Source: Sphingomonas sp. QA11 (GTDB lineage: Bacteria; Pseudomonadota; Alphaproteobacteria; Sphingomonadales; Sphingomonadaceae). Taken from it: a DNA stretch of 64,000 bases. Shown in pieces: positions 54,007-63,969 of the stretch. Position 1 is the stretch's first letter; each line of letters opens with the position of its first letter. Where the stretch lies: the NCBI RefSeq assembly GCF_028473665.1, contig NZ_CP098774.1:1178001-1242000 (forward strand), given 5' to 3'. Both the position numbers and the translations under genes were made by a program. The notes beneath the pieces are model-generated. The model was not told where the DNA came from. It made no database searches and was given only the letters and a program-made list of their open reading frames with translations.

Positions 54007-55490
54007 TCCGTCCACTGATCGGGCTTGCTCTTCTGGTGGCGGCGTCGTCGGCAATGGCGCAGGAGGTCCGCACCGAGTCCGGGCCGGTCCGCGGCGTTGG
54101 GGTCGAAAAGGACGTGGCCTTCAAGGGCATTCCCTATGCGTCGGCTCCCACGGGGGACCTGCGCTGGCGGGCGCCCGCCGCGCCGGCACCCTGGAGCCAA
54201 AGCCGGGACGGATCGAGTTTCGGGGCGGATTGTCCGCAAAATGCGCTCGCCGGTGTCACCGGCAGCGGCCAGCCGAGCAGCGAGGATTGCCTGTTCCTCA
54301 ATGTCTGGACGCCCAGGGCGGTCGCCGGCGCGAAGCTTCCGGTGATGGTGTGGATCCATGGCGGAGGTTTCGTCAGCGGATCGAGCGCGCTGGCCGAGAC
54401 TGACGGTGCCCGGCTGTCCGGACAGGGCGTGGTGCTGGTCAGTTTCAACTACCGGCTGGGCCGGCTCGGTTTCTTCGCTCATCCGGCGCTCACCGCGGAG
54501 GTTGCGGGGAAGCCCACCGGAAACTGGGGCCTGATGGACCAGATCGCGGCGTTGCAATGGGTGCGCAGGAACATCGCTGCCTTTGGCGGCGATCCGGCGA
54601 ACGTCACGATCTTCGGCGAATCCGCGGGGGGTGAATCGGTTTCCAGGCTGATGGCATCGCCCGCCGCGGCGGGCCTGTTCGCCAAGGCGATTTCCGCCTC
54701 GGGCGGCGGCCGCGACAAATGGCCGGTGCTGGCGGCGGCGGAGGCGAAGGGAAGCGTTTTCGCTCCAGGCGCGACTGTAGCGGCGTTGCGCGCCCTGCCG
54801 GTTGCGATCGTGCTTGGTGGCATCAACATGCTGAGCAAGGAAGAAGATCGTTATTCAGGTCCAATGACCGATGGGGCGATCGTGACCGGCGACGTCGATC
54901 ACCTGTTCGCTGAAGGCAAGCAGGCACATATCCCGTATATCGTCGGCAACAATGACGACGAACTCGGTTTCGTACCGGCGGCATTCCTCCCGATGGTGAA
55001 CGCGCCGGCACTGGCCGGACTGGGGGCAGGGGCCGCAGGAGTGATGGCGGCTTATGTTTCCCAGGAAGATGCCAAGCGTCACGTCGCCGCCGACATCATG
55101 TTCAGCGAACCGGCGCTGGCCCTCGCGCTTCGCCATGCCAGGGCAGGATCGCCGACCTGGCTCTATCGCTTCGGCTATGTCGCGGAAGCGAAGCGGAAGG
55201 ACGGTATCGGCGCTGGCCATGCGACCGACGTGATTTTCCAGTTCGGCAATCTGGCGAAGGGCGATGTCGCGCCCAGCGCCGCCGACCAGGCCGCGGCTGG
55301 CCTGTTCGCGAGCTACTGGACCAATTTTGCCAGGACCGGCGATCCGAACGGGAAAGGGATTCCCGCCTGGGGGCGGGTCGATGCCAGGACGCCGGGCATG
55401 ATCGAGATCGGGATCGGCGGCACCCGGATGGTGCCGGCATCAAACCCGGTGCTCAGCGCCATCGCTACCGCTCGCGACTCCGCCAAGTGA
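54003..55490 (+). CDS. Type B carboxylesterase, exported
   Basis: A 495-residue alpha/beta hydrolase of the carboxylesterase B/cholinesterase family. The signal peptide ends near AMAQE. The oxyanion loop [11 protein letters not shown], nucleophile Ser207 in FGESAGGES, acid Glu in NDDELGF and His in [10 protein letters not shown] make a complete triad, and [12 protein letters not shown] is the second family signature. It would hydrolyse ester-linked acyl or aroyl groups on the glycoside taken up by the operon's receptor. ATG 54003 overlaps the rhamnosidase stop (ATGA). Confidence 0.92.
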   Translation: MIRPLIGLALLVAASSAMAQEVRTESGPVRGVGVEKDVAFKGIPYASAPTGDLRWRAPAAPAPWSQSRDGSSFGADCPQNALAGVTGSGQPSSEDCLFLNVWTPRAVAGAKLPVMVWIHGGGFVSGSSALAETDGARLSGQGVVLVSFNYRLGRLGFFAHPALTAEVAGKPTGNWGLMDQIAALQWVRRNIAAFGGDPANVTIFGESAGGESVSRLMASPAAAGLFAKAISASGGGRDKWPVLAAAEAKGSVFAPGATVAALRALPVAIVLGGINMLSKEEDRYSGPMTDGAIVTGDVDHLFAEGKQAHIPYIVGNNDDELGFVPAAFLPMVNAPALAGLGAGAAGVMAAYVSQEDAKRHVAADIMFSEPALALALRHARAGSPTWLYRFGYVAEAKRKDGIGAGHATDVIFQFGNLAKGDVAPSAADQAAAGLFASYWTNFARTGDPNGKGIPAWGRVDARTPGMIEIGIGGTRMVPASNPVLSAIATARDSAK

Positions 55491-55501
55491 AGGTATTCGA
55501 T

Positions 55502-56356
55502 ATGCGCCGCCTGCTTGTCCTGTTCGCCCTGCTTTCGGTGACCGCTTCGGGGGACGCCCAGGACGTCGTCCGCCTTCGGGCGGGCACCCCTGCGACACCC
55601 CAGGCGGAGGTGACGGAGACCCGCTTTCCGTTCGGCAAGATCGTCCGCAATGTCTCCGATGCGACGCTCACCGCCTATCTCCCCGATCCGGCGATCGCTA
55701 CCGGCACGGCGGTGATCGTCGCGCCGGGCGGCGGCTTTCACATGCTGTCGATCGAGAGTGAGGGCGCAGCGGTGGCGCGCTGGCTGAACAGCATGGGCGT
55801 CGCTGCCTTCGTGCTGAAATATCGCCTGGTGCAGACCGATGACGGATTTGTGCCGCACTTCTTTCAGCTTCTGACTCATCTTCCGGAGCTGGCCGCGGTG
55901 GTCAAGCCGGTGCGCCCGGCGGCGACCGCCGATGGCGAGGCCGCGGTCCGCTATGTGCGCGCGAACGCCGCACGCTATGGCTTGAAACCCAACCGCATCG
56001 GCATGCTTGGCTTCTCCGCGGGCGGGGCAGTGACGGTATGGACGATGCTGGCCAATCATCCCGCCAGCCGACCGGACTTTGCCGCGACCATCTATCCCGG
56101 CCTGTTGCCTGATCCGATCGTCGCGCCGAAAAAGGCGCCGCCGCTGTTCGTGCTGGTCGCCGATGACGACGCGATCGCGCGGGGGGACAGCGGCCGGCTC
56201 GAGGCTGCGTGGCGGGCCAGCGGGGCAAGTACCGAATTCGTGACGTACCCCAAGGGCGGCCATGGCTTCGGCATGGAGACCAAGGGCAAGCCGACCGACG
56301 AATGGACGGCGCGGATGCGCGCCTGGATGCAATCTCAGGGAGTGTTGACCAAATGA
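55502..56356 (+). CDS. BD-FAE-like alpha/beta hydrolase, exported
   Basis: A 284-residue exported alpha/beta hydrolase of the acetylxylan/feruloyl esterase-like group (dienelactone-hydrolase fold). It has a signal peptide (to about DAQDV), the oxyanion segment VIVAPGGGFHMLSIESEG, nucleophile Ser172 in GMLGFSAGGAV, an Asp in LVADDDAI and His in KGGHGFGM. AAGG at 55490-55493 supports ATG 55502 over the overlapping GTG at 55487. It is the second of three successive esterases in the operon and probably removes acetyl or hydroxycinnamoyl groups from sugars. Confidence 0.88.
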   Translation: MRRLLVLFALLSVTASGDAQDVVRLRAGTPATPQAEVTETRFPFGKIVRNVSDATLTAYLPDPAIATGTAVIVAPGGGFHMLSIESEGAAVARWLNSMGVAAFVLKYRLVQTDDGFVPHFFQLLTHLPELAAVVKPVRPAATADGEAAVRYVRANAARYGLKPNRIGMLGFSAGGAVTVWTMLANHPASRPDFAATIYPGLLPDPIVAPKKAPPLFVLVADDDAIARGDSGRLEAAWRASGASTEFVTYPKGGHGFGMETKGKPTDEWTARMRAWMQSQGVLTK

Positions 56357-57954
56357 GCGATCTTGTCCGGTACGGCTCGCTTGGCGCCTTCGCACTGCTG
56401 GCCGGTTGCGCCGCGCGCGAGAATGCCCCGCCCGCGATCGCGGTGCAGAAGGTTGCGACGTGCGAGGCGCTGGTCGGTATGCCGCTCGGCAATGGGCGGA
56501 TCGACACCGCGGTGCCGGTCGCCAAGGGCGCGACGGTTTCCACTGATCCGGGCAAGCCCGGTTTGCCGGCGGCGGGTGCTTTTTGCCGGGTCCAAGCGAC
56601 GCTGACCCCGGTGAAGGGATCGTCGATCAAGGTCGAGGTCTGGCTTCCCGAGCGCGCCGCGTGGAACGGCAAGCTGCTCGGTGCCGGCAATGGCGGGTTC
56701 GGGAGCAATCTGACCGTGCCCTCGCTGCTGATGCGGGGCGGGGTCGAGAAGGGCTATGCCTCGGTCGGCACTGACATGGGGCATTTCGGCGAGAGCGACG
56801 TCGACGGGAAATGGGCGCTGAATGCGCCGGAAAAGATCAAGGATTTTGGCTGGCGGGCCAATCATCTGGCGGCCGAGACGGCAAAGAAGGTGGTCGCTGC
56901 CTATTACGCGACGCCGCTTGCCGCGAGCTATTTCCATGGCTGTTCGGACGGCGGCCGCGAAGCGCTGATGGAGGCGCAGCGTTATCCGGACGATTATGAC
57001 GCGATCCTCGCCGGTGCCCCGGCCATCCCCTGGACCCGGATGGCCAGCGCCTTTGCGATGGATCACCTGGCAGTATTCGGCCGTGCCGAATCCAGCATTC
57101 CGAACCCCAAGCTCAAGCTGCTGCAGGCCGCCTCGCTGGCGAAATGCGACAAGCTCGATGGCGTGGCAGACCGGGTGATCGATGATCCGCGTCAGTGCCG
57201 GTTCGATCCGGTGGTGCTTCAGTGCAAGGCCGGCGATGGGCCGGATTGCCTGACGGCGCCGCAGGTGGAGGCGGCGCGCGCGCTGTATCGTGGCCCGGTC
57301 GGTGTGGACGGCAAGCCATTCTATTTCGGAACCCAGCCTGGCGCCGAGGCATTTGCCGGGACCTGGGATTTGTGGCTGACCGGTCCCGCGGCGCAGCACG
57401 GCAAGTTCTCGACCGAGTTCATGCGCTATATGGTCCATTCGAACCCGGACTGGCAGGTCTCCAGTTTCGACCTGGCGCGCGACTATCCGCTGGCGAAGCG
57501 GTTGCAGAGCGAGAATCTCGATGCCGACAATCCCGATCTGCGGGGTTTCTTCCGCCACGGCGGCAAGCTGATCCTCTATCATGGCTGGCAGGATGCGGCG
57601 ATCCCGCCGGAGAACACGATCGACTATTATCGCCGGGTGCAGCGGGCCAATCCCGCTGATGCCGCCAAGTCTACCCGACTGTTCATGGTGCCGGGGATGT
57701 CGCATTGCCTGACGGGCCCTGGCCCCAATGTGTTCGACGCGCTCGGTACGCTCGATGCCTGGCGGCAAGGTGGGGCAGCGCCGGAGCGGATGACCGCCAC
57801 CAAGTTCGACAATGATCTGTTCGCTTATCTCGGCCTGCCGGCCAAGCCGATCCGGACCCGTCCGCTCTGCGCCTTTCCCAAGGTGGCGCGCTGGAACGGC
57901 ACGGGCTCGACCGACGACGCAGCGAACTTCAGCTGTTCGGCGCCGAGCAGCTGA
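56353..57954 (+). CDS. Tannase/feruloyl esterase family lipoprotein
   Basis: A 533-residue tannase/feruloyl-esterase enzyme. The CS-D-HC motif of this family is visible: C197-S198 in [10 protein letters not shown]414 in [10 protein letters not shown] and H451-C452 in PGMSHC, where a disulfide next to the Ser and His is expected. The N-terminus has a lipobox (LLAGC), so it is probably lipid-anchored. Substrates are gallate or hydroxycinnamate esters. ATG 56353 overlaps the preceding stop (ATGA). Together with the two other esterases and the rhamnosidase it points to acylated plant phenolic glycosides. Confidence 0.93.
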   Translation: MSDLVRYGSLGAFALLAGCAARENAPPAIAVQKVATCEALVGMPLGNGRIDTAVPVAKGATVSTDPGKPGLPAAGAFCRVQATLTPVKGSSIKVEVWLPERAAWNGKLLGAGNGGFGSNLTVPSLLMRGGVEKGYASVGTDMGHFGESDVDGKWALNAPEKIKDFGWRANHLAAETAKKVVAAYYATPLAASYFHGCSDGGREALMEAQRYPDDYDAILAGAPAIPWTRMASAFAMDHLAVFGRAESSIPNPKLKLLQAASLAKCDKLDGVADRVIDDPRQCRFDPVVLQCKAGDGPDCLTAPQVEAARALYRGPVGVDGKPFYFGTQPGAEAFAGTWDLWLTGPAAQHGKFSTEFMRYMVHSNPDWQVSSFDLARDYPLAKRLQSENLDADNPDLRGFFRHGGKLILYHGWQDAAIPPENTIDYYRRVQRANPADAAKSTRLFMVPGMSHCLTGPGPNVFDALGTLDAWRQGGAAPERMTATKFDNDLFAYLGLPAKPIRTRPLCAFPKVARWNGTGSTDDAANFSCSAPSS

Positions 57955-57956
57955 TC

Positions 57957-59684
57957 ATGACACTGTTGAATATCAGCCATGTTCGGGGACCGGCGGAGCC
58001 GCCGCTGCTCGATATGACGATCGGCGCGGCGCTTGTCCGCGCCGCTGACCTCTGGGGCGAGCGTGAGGCGCTGGTCTCGGCCGAGCAGGGCGTGCGCTGG
58101 AGCTTTGCGGAGCTGCTGGCGCGGGCTGACTCGCTGGCGGCCGGCCTGATCTCGCTTGGGCTCGAGCCGGGGGACCGGATCGGAATCTGGTCTCCCAACT
58201 GCGCCGAGTGGACGCTGCTCCAGTTCGCGGCGGCGCGGGTCGGGCTGATCCTCGTCACGATCAACCCGGCCTATCGCCTGTCCGAGGTCGAATTCACGAT
58301 CAATCACGTCGAGCTGAGTGCGCTGGTCGTCGCCGAGCGGTTCAAGACGAGCAACTATGTCGAGATGATCGAAGCGCTCGCCCCGGAACTGGCGGGCAGC
58401 GTGCCGGGTGGCTTGCGTGCCGAACGATTGCCGTCACTGCGCTGCGCGATCCAGATCGACGGGGCCTCGCGGCCTGGGTGGCTGCAACTGGGCGACACCG
58501 CGGTGGTACGCCCGGGCGTGCGCGAACAGCTCGACCGGATCGGGGAAGGGCTCGACCCTGACGATGCGATCAACATCCAGTTCACCAGCGGCACCACCGG
58601 CTTGCCCAAGGGGGCAACGCTTTCCCACCGCAACATCCTCAACAACGGCTATTTCGTCGGACGCGGCATGGCGCTCGGGCCGAATGACCGGATCTGCATC
58701 CCGGTGCCGCTCTATCATTGCTTCGGCATGGTGCTGGGCAACCTCGCCAGCCTCACCCATGGCGCGGCGATGGTCTATCCCTCTCCCGGCTTCGATGCGG
58801 GGGCGGTACTGAACGCCGTCGCGGCTGAGCGCTGCACCGCGCTGTACGGCGTGCCGACGATGCTCATCGCGGTGCTGGCTCATCCCGACTTCGCCTCGTT
58901 CGATCTCTCCTCGCTCCGCACCGGCTGCATGGCTGGCGCGATCTGCCCCGAGCCGCTGATGCGCGACGTGATTGGCCGGCTGAACATGCGCGACGTGACC
59001 ATCGGCTACGGCATGACCGAGACAAGCCCGGTCAGTTTCCAGACCGGGCTTGACGATCCACTCGAGCAGCGGGTCGGATCGATCGGCCGGGTCCTGCCGC
59101 ATCTCGAATGCAAGGTAGTCGGCGCCGATGGTGAGGTCGTGCCCGTCGGCCAGCCGGGCGAGCTCTGCACGCGCGGCTATTCAGTGATGCTCGGCTATTG
59201 GAACGATCCTGAACGCACGGCTGAGTCGATCGATGCGGACGGCTGGATGCACAGCGGTGACCTCGCGACCATCGACGCGCAAGGCTATGGCAACATCGTC
59301 GGCCGGCTCAAGGACATGGTCATTCGCGGCGGCGAGAACATCTATCCGCGCGAGATCGAGGATTTCCTGTATCGCCACGCCGGGGTCGAGGACGTCGCGG
59401 TGGTGGGGGTCCCCGATCCGAAGATGGGCGAGGAGCTCTGCGCCTGGGTGCGGCTCAGGCCTGGCGCCGAGGCCGATCCGGAGACGTTGCGGTCGTTCTG
59501 CCGTGGCCAGATCGCCCACTACAAGGTCCCGCGCTATATCCGTGTCGTCGACGCCTTTCCGACCACGGTCACGGGCAAGATCCAGAAATACCTGATCCGC
59601 GATGCAATGATCGCTGAACTCGGGCTCGACGAAAGAGCCTTGGGCCCGTCGTTCGAACCCCATCACAAGCAAGAGGTGAAATAA
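57957..59684 (+). CDS. Acyl-CoA synthetase (AMP-forming)
   Basis: A 575-residue ANL-superfamily ligase that adenylates a carboxylic acid and forms its CoA thioester. The P-loop-like [16 protein letters not shown], the ATP motif [39 protein letters not shown] and the C-terminal catalytic Lys in [12 protein letters not shown] are all present. Overall it resembles the ACSF2/medium-chain fatty-acyl group more than classical 4-coumarate-CoA ligases. In this operon it would activate the acid released by the esterases for catabolism. No signal peptide is present, so it is cytoplasmic. Confidence 0.92.
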   Translation: MTLLNISHVRGPAEPPLLDMTIGAALVRAADLWGEREALVSAEQGVRWSFAELLARADSLAAGLISLGLEPGDRIGIWSPNCAEWTLLQFAAARVGLILVTINPAYRLSEVEFTINHVELSALVVAERFKTSNYVEMIEALAPELAGSVPGGLRAERLPSLRCAIQIDGASRPGWLQLGDTAVVRPGVREQLDRIGEGLDPDDAINIQFTSGTTGLPKGATLSHRNILNNGYFVGRGMALGPNDRICIPVPLYHCFGMVLGNLASLTHGAAMVYPSPGFDAGAVLNAVAAERCTALYGVPTMLIAVLAHPDFASFDLSSLRTGCMAGAICPEPLMRDVIGRLNMRDVTIGYGMTETSPVSFQTGLDDPLEQRVGSIGRVLPHLECKVVGADGEVVPVGQPGELCTRGYSVMLGYWNDPERTAESIDADGWMHSGDLATIDAQGYGNIVGRLKDMVIRGGENIYPREIEDFLYRHAGVEDVAVVGVPDPKMGEELCAWVRLRPGAEADPETLRSFCRGQIAHYKVPRYIRVVDAFPTTVTGKIQKYLIRDAMIAELGLDERALGPSFEPHHKQEVK

Positions 59685-60022
59685 TGAAGCTGTTACTGAC
59701 TGGCGCTGCCCTCGCGGCTTTCGCCACCGTTTCCGCGGCGAGCGCGCAAACCGCATCCCCGCCGCCCGCGGCTCCGTCGGCAACACCAGCACCTGCATCG
59801 ACCGCGGGTGCGAAGTTTTCGCTCGATACCCCGATCCAGGACATCGTAGCGGACGAGCGCGGCAAGGCGGTGATGGACAAGAATTTCCCGGGCATGACCG
59901 CCTTGCAGGAATATGACATGTTCAAGGCACTGAGCCTGCGCCAGGTCCAGCCCTATTCGAACGGCAAGCTCACCGACGAAATCCTCGCCAAGGCCGAGAC
60001 CGATCTGGCGGCGATCAAATGA
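59684..60022 (+). CDS. Small exported protein with C-terminal helical domain
   Basis: A 112-residue protein with a signal peptide (to about ASAQT), a Pro/Ala-rich linker and a helical domain (SLDTPIQDIVADERGKAVMDKNFPGM, LSLRQVQPYSNGKLTDEILAKAETDL). A similar domain, as I recall, is found at the C-terminus of some sphingomonad esterases and glycosidases, where it may be an accessory module. Here it stands alone. ATG 59684 shares a base with the upstream stop (TAATG), and its stop overlaps the GH3 start. It is probably a periplasmic partner of the GH3 enzyme or an esterase; this is inference. Confidence 0.75.
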   Translation: MKLLLTGAALAAFATVSAASAQTASPPPAAPSATPAPASTAGAKFSLDTPIQDIVADERGKAVMDKNFPGMTALQEYDMFKALSLRQVQPYSNGKLTDEILAKAETDLAAIK

Positions 60023-62574
60023 AGCAGCTTGGCCGGCATCTGGGCAATGGCGTCGCACTTCTCGCGCTGATCGGCGGCGTCGTGCCGTCCGGGGTCGCCA
60101 TGGCGGCGGCTTCGCAGGAAGTGCCGGCCTACAAGGACCGCGGCGCGCCTCTGGAGAAGCGCGTCGCGGATCTGATGGGTCGATTGACGCTCGACGAGAA
60201 GATTCTCCTCCTCGCCGGGGAGACGTCGATGACGCTCAACCCGATCCCGCGGCTGGGCATCCCCTCGCTCAAGATGACCGACGGGCCTACCGGTGTCCGG
60301 TCCCCTGACGGCAAGCCGGCAACCGTCTTTCCCGTCGGCGTGGCACTGGCGGCCACCTGGAATCCCGAACTGGTCGGGAAAGTGGGCGCGGCCATCGGCC
60401 TGGAGAGCCGCGCCCATGGCGCCGACGTCCTGCTGGCGCCGACAGTCAATATTGTGAGAACGCCGCGCTGGGGGCGTAATTTCGAAACCTATTCCGAAGA
60501 TCCCTGGCTCACCGGCCAGATCGCGCTCGGCTATGTGCGCGGCGTGCAGGGCACCGGTGTAGGTGTATCGATCAAGCATTTCGCGGCGAACAACCAGGAG
60601 ACCAACCGGTTCGTTGTCGACTCGGTCGTCGATGACCGGACGATGCGCGAAATCTATCTGCCGGCGTTCGAAACCGTGGTGAAACAGGCTGATCCCTGGT
60701 CGGTCATGGCATCCTACAACAGACTGAACGGTACCTTCGCGACTGACAATCGCTGGCTGTTGACTGACCTCCTCAAGAAGGAGTGGGGTTTCAAGGGTTT
60801 TGTCGTGTCCGACTGGGGCGCCACGCACTCCACCGCGCCTGCCGCCAACGCGGGCATGGACCTGGAGATGCCCGGTCCGCCATCCAATTTCGGCGCGAAG
60901 CTGAAGGCTGCGGTCGATGCCGGCAAGGTGAGCGCGGCGCAGATCGATGACAATGCCGGCCGGATAGTGCGCTTCATCGTGCGAAGCGGCGCGCTGGACC
61001 GCGCGCCGGCGACCGAGGCGACACCGGGCGCGCTGCATCATGCCGCCGTCGCCCGAAAGGCCGCCGAAGAAGCGATCGTGCTCCTCAAGAATACGGGCGT
61101 GCTGCCACTCGATCCGTCGATCCGATCGCTCGCCGTGATCGGTCCCAATGCCGATGTCTCCCGCATCCAGGGCGGGGGCAGTTCGGCGGTGGAACCGTTC
61201 GATGCGATAACGACGCCGCTTCAGGCGTTGCGCGCGGCATTGCCGGGCGTGCAGGTCACCTACGCGAAGGGCGTCGATAACGAAGAGACGCCACCTGCGG
61301 CATTGCCGGCCATGTTCAGCCCGGGACAGGATCGCGCCGAAACCGGCATGGCTGCCACCTATTACGCCACCGCTGACGCCTCCGGAACGCCGGTGCGGAG
61401 CGAGCGGGCGACCAGCTTTCTCAAGCGGATCAGCGGCAATGTCGCGGGTCCGCAGGTGACCGGCTATAGCGCGCTTCGGTGGGAGGGTCTTTTCTGGCCC
61501 AAGACCTCCGGGCCTCACGAATTCAGCGTTCGCGGCACTGGTAACGCCACGATCACGTTCGACGGCAAGACCATCCTCGACAAGGCCACCGCCTCGACCC
61601 CGGATATCCGCGACGTGCTCGGTTTCCCGATCCCGCGGCGGACCGTGGTGGTGGAACTGGTCGCGGGGCGCGGTTATCCGATCCGGCTCGACTATAAGAC
61701 CGGGCAGACACCGTACGAATATCTCAGCTTCGGTGTTCGCGAACCGCGGCCCTCGCTCGATGCCGCTGTCGCGGCGGCACGCGCGGCCGATGCGGCGATC
61801 GTCCTGGTTGGGTCGTCCTCGACGACTGAAGGCGAAGGGTATGACCGCACGTCGCTCGATCTGCCGGGGGACCAGAATGGCCTGGTCGAGGCAATCGCGG
61901 CGGCCAATCCGCGTACCGCCGTCGTCGTGAACGCCGGGGCTGCGATGACGATGCCCTGGCGGGACAAGGTGCCGGCAATCCTCGACATGTGGTTGCCGGG
62001 CGAAGGCGGCTCGGCCGCGCTGGCGGATATATTGTTCGGGCGGGTGAATCCCTCAGGCAAGCTGCCCGTCTCGTTCCTCGCGCGGACTGAGGACGATGTG
62101 GTGAATCTCAGAAATCCGAAGAGCAGTTACTTGGAAGGGTTACTGGTCGGTTATCGCGGGTACGAGGCGCGAAGCGTAAAGCCGTTGTTCCCGTTCGGTC
62201 ACGGACTGTCCTACACCAGTTTCGCCTATTCCGGTCTCCAGGCGCCTGTGAAGACAGGTGGAAGCGCGTCGGTGAAGGTACGGCTGACTGTCCAGAACAG
62301 TGGATCACGTGGCGGACAGGAAGTCGTCCAACTCTATGTCGCGCCTGCGGTTCCCCTGGCGAATGAAGCGGCGAAGCAGCTTCGTTCCTTCGCGAAGGTC
62401 GAGATACCGGCCGGCGGGAAGCGTCGTGTCGAGCTCACGCTCGATCCACGATCCTTCTCCTATTATGATGTTGCTGCCAAGCGCTGGCAGGTCAGGCCGG
62501 GCGAGTACAAGCTGATGGCCGGTGCCTCGTCGGAGGACCTGAGGCTGGTTCGCTCGATCCTCGTGTCCAAGTGA
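60019..62574 (+). CDS. GH3 beta-glucosidase with PA14 insertion, exported
   Basis: An 851-residue family 3 glycoside hydrolase. The signal peptide ends near AMAAA. The catalytic nucleophile is D265 in VVSDWGAT; upstream blocks KMTDGPTGVR, IKHFAANNQETNR and ASYNRLNG are family signatures. A PA14-like domain is inserted at about 440-570 (TGMAATYYATADASG, GPHEFSVRGTGNATITFDG). The acid/base Glu is probably in STTEGEGYDRTSLDLPG. A C-terminal fibronectin-III-like domain closes it. It would remove the glucose exposed after rhamnose cleavage. Start and stop both overlap neighbouring genes. Confidence 0.93.
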   Translation: MKQLGRHLGNGVALLALIGGVVPSGVAMAAASQEVPAYKDRGAPLEKRVADLMGRLTLDEKILLLAGETSMTLNPIPRLGIPSLKMTDGPTGVRSPDGKPATVFPVGVALAATWNPELVGKVGAAIGLESRAHGADVLLAPTVNIVRTPRWGRNFETYSEDPWLTGQIALGYVRGVQGTGVGVSIKHFAANNQETNRFVVDSVVDDRTMREIYLPAFETVVKQADPWSVMASYNRLNGTFATDNRWLLTDLLKKEWGFKGFVVSDWGATHSTAPAANAGMDLEMPGPPSNFGAKLKAAVDAGKVSAAQIDDNAGRIVRFIVRSGALDRAPATEATPGALHHAAVARKAAEEAIVLLKNTGVLPLDPSIRSLAVIGPNADVSRIQGGGSSAVEPFDAITTPLQALRAALPGVQVTYAKGVDNEETPPAALPAMFSPGQDRAETGMAATYYATADASGTPVRSERATSFLKRISGNVAGPQVTGYSALRWEGLFWPKTSGPHEFSVRGTGNATITFDGKTILDKATASTPDIRDVLGFPIPRRTVVVELVAGRGYPIRLDYKTGQTPYEYLSFGVREPRPSLDAAVAAARAADAAIVLVGSSSTTEGEGYDRTSLDLPGDQNGLVEAIAAANPRTAVVVNAGAAMTMPWRDKVPAILDMWLPGEGGSAALADILFGRVNPSGKLPVSFLARTEDDVVNLRNPKSSYLEGLLVGYRGYEARSVKPLFPFGHGLSYTSFAYSGLQAPVKTGGSASVKVRLTVQNSGSRGGQEVVQLYVAPAVPLANEAAKQLRSFAKVEIPAGGKRRVELTLDPRSFSYYDVAAKRWQVRPGEYKLMAGASSEDLRLVRSILVSK

Positions 62575-63230
62575 CGGTCGCCGACGACAGGGCCGACCGC
62601 ATGGCGGCCTCGAAGACACTGCAACGCGGCCTCGATCTGATCGAGGCCGTGGCGCGCGGGGAGGGGCATCCGGTCAACCTGGCTGACGCTACCGGGCTTA
62701 CCTACAGTACCACGCATCGCATTGCGGGCGTGCTGGTCGAACGGGGCTATCTCGTTCCGATCAGGCGTGGTGGTTACCGGCTTGGCCCGACTGCTGCGCA
62801 TATCGGGTTCGAGGCGCAGCGCCAGCTCGACCTGATTCAGGTTGCGCGGCCGCATCTTGAGGCCGTTGCTGCCGCGACGCGTGATACCGCGAGTCTCGCG
62901 GTCCTGCGGGAAGACGGGGTCCTCCATCTCGACGTGGTCCTGGGCACACGGCCCACGATCGTCGCGCGGCGTCTCGGGGAACGCCAGCCATTCGACTCAG
63001 CGATCGGCAAGGTCCTTCGCGGTGCCGAATTCGCGGCTGGCGAGGAGGAGGGAGGGCAGATCTACTGCGCTGCCGCTCCCGTGCGCGGTTTCGCACGGAA
63101 CGTGGTCGCCGCGCTCGCGCTGTCGAGCCCGGCGCGCGATAGTGACGAAGCCCGCGCCGGAGCGCTGGCGCGTGCTGTCACGGCCGCAGCCGAAGCCCTG
63201 TCGCACGACCTTGGATCGGTTGCCCGGTAG
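62571..63230 (+). CDS. IclR-family transcriptional regulator
   Basis: A 219-residue IclR regulator. The N-terminal winged HTH reads SKTLQRGLDLIEAVARGEGHPVNLADATGLTYSTTHRIAGVLVERGYL, followed by the IclR effector domain (ARPHLEAVAAATRDTASLAVLREDG). The effector domain is shorter than usual (a full IclR protein is about 250-260 residues). The GTG at 62571 overlaps the GH3 stop; ATG 62601 is an alternative. It is the last gene of the operon and may sense an aromatic acid released from the substrate. Confidence 0.88.
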   Translation: MTVADDRADRMAASKTLQRGLDLIEAVARGEGHPVNLADATGLTYSTTHRIAGVLVERGYLVPIRRGGYRLGPTAAHIGFEAQRQLDLIQVARPHLEAVAAATRDTASLAVLREDGVLHLDVVLGTRPTIVARRLGERQPFDSAIGKVLRGAEFAAGEEEGGQIYCAAAPVRGFARNVVAALALSSPARDSDEARAGALARAVTAAAEALSHDLGSVAR

Positions 63231-63255
63231 ATCGAGGCTTTCCCGCTATCTCTCC

Positions 63256-63696
63256 CTATTGCGAGGGCGATTGCTCGACTCGAACCAGACGAAGCTCGAT
63301 GGTCTGGCCGGCCGGCGGCAGATTCATATGCGTGTCGGTGATCCAGAGCAGCTTGCCGTCGGCGCCGAGAATGCGGGCTGACACCGAATAGCGATTGCGC
63401 GCTATAATCCGGGCAGGGTCGTAATCGAGCGAGAACGCCAGTGGCACCTGCCGACCCTTTGTCGGGATCGTGACCTGGGCAATCGTCACCGACGGGGCAT
63501 CCATGAGGCTGACGTCGCTGATGGTGACGACGAGTTGCGCGTCGGCCGGGAGCGCGATTCGTTCACGATAGAGTGCCGTTCCTGACAGGGTGACGGTCTG
63601 TTTCGAGGATGGCAGGCTAGGCCCCTTGTCGACGGTGGCGGGATGGCACGCGCTAAGGCCGATGAGCAACGGCAGGAAAAGGTGCGAACTTCTCAT
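63256..63696 (-). CDS. YbaY-family lipoprotein
   Basis: A 146-residue lipoprotein with a lipobox LSAC near residue 17. The body matches the YbaY/YscW-type beta domain: GTALYRERIALPADAQLVVTISDVSLMDAPS, AQVTIPTKGRQVPLAFSLDYDPARI and RNRYSVSARILGADGKLLWITDTHM. Its function is not established; in the type III secretion case relatives act as secretin pilotins, but no secretin gene is nearby. GAGAGGAAA lies 6 bases upstream of ATG 63696. It converges with the IclR gene. Confidence 0.87.
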   Translation of the reverse strand: MRSSHLFLPLLIGLSACHPATVDKGPSLPSSKQTVTLSGTALYRERIALPADAQLVVTISDVSLMDAPSVTIAQVTIPTKGRQVPLAFSLDYDPARIIARNRYSVSARILGADGKLLWITDTHMNLPPAGQTIELRLVRVEQSPSQ

Positions 63697-63969
63697 CGGG
63701 ATTTCCTCTCATCAACTGAATGAAGGTCTTGCGTTCACTTCTGTCGAGGGCCGGTCAATCGCAGGCGGCGTTCTCCAGTTCGGCGTTTCGACCGGCGCTC
63801 GCGACGACCCTACTCCCGATCTCTCCGCCGCCAACGGACTGGTCGTAGGCATTTTATCGGCGCCGATGCCATTATCGCAAACCTTTTGACTGATAGATAG
63901 TCGTCACGCTGGCGATAGGATGTCCGGCATGCGCGCATCTTCCTCACGCGCAGAAAGGGGAGGCGCGGG
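63697..63969. other. Intergenic region upstream of YbaY-like gene
   Basis: No coding ORF is supported. It presumably contains divergent promoters for the lipoprotein gene and for the possible gene starting at 63970. An AT-richer patch lies near 63880-63905. Confidence 0.4.
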
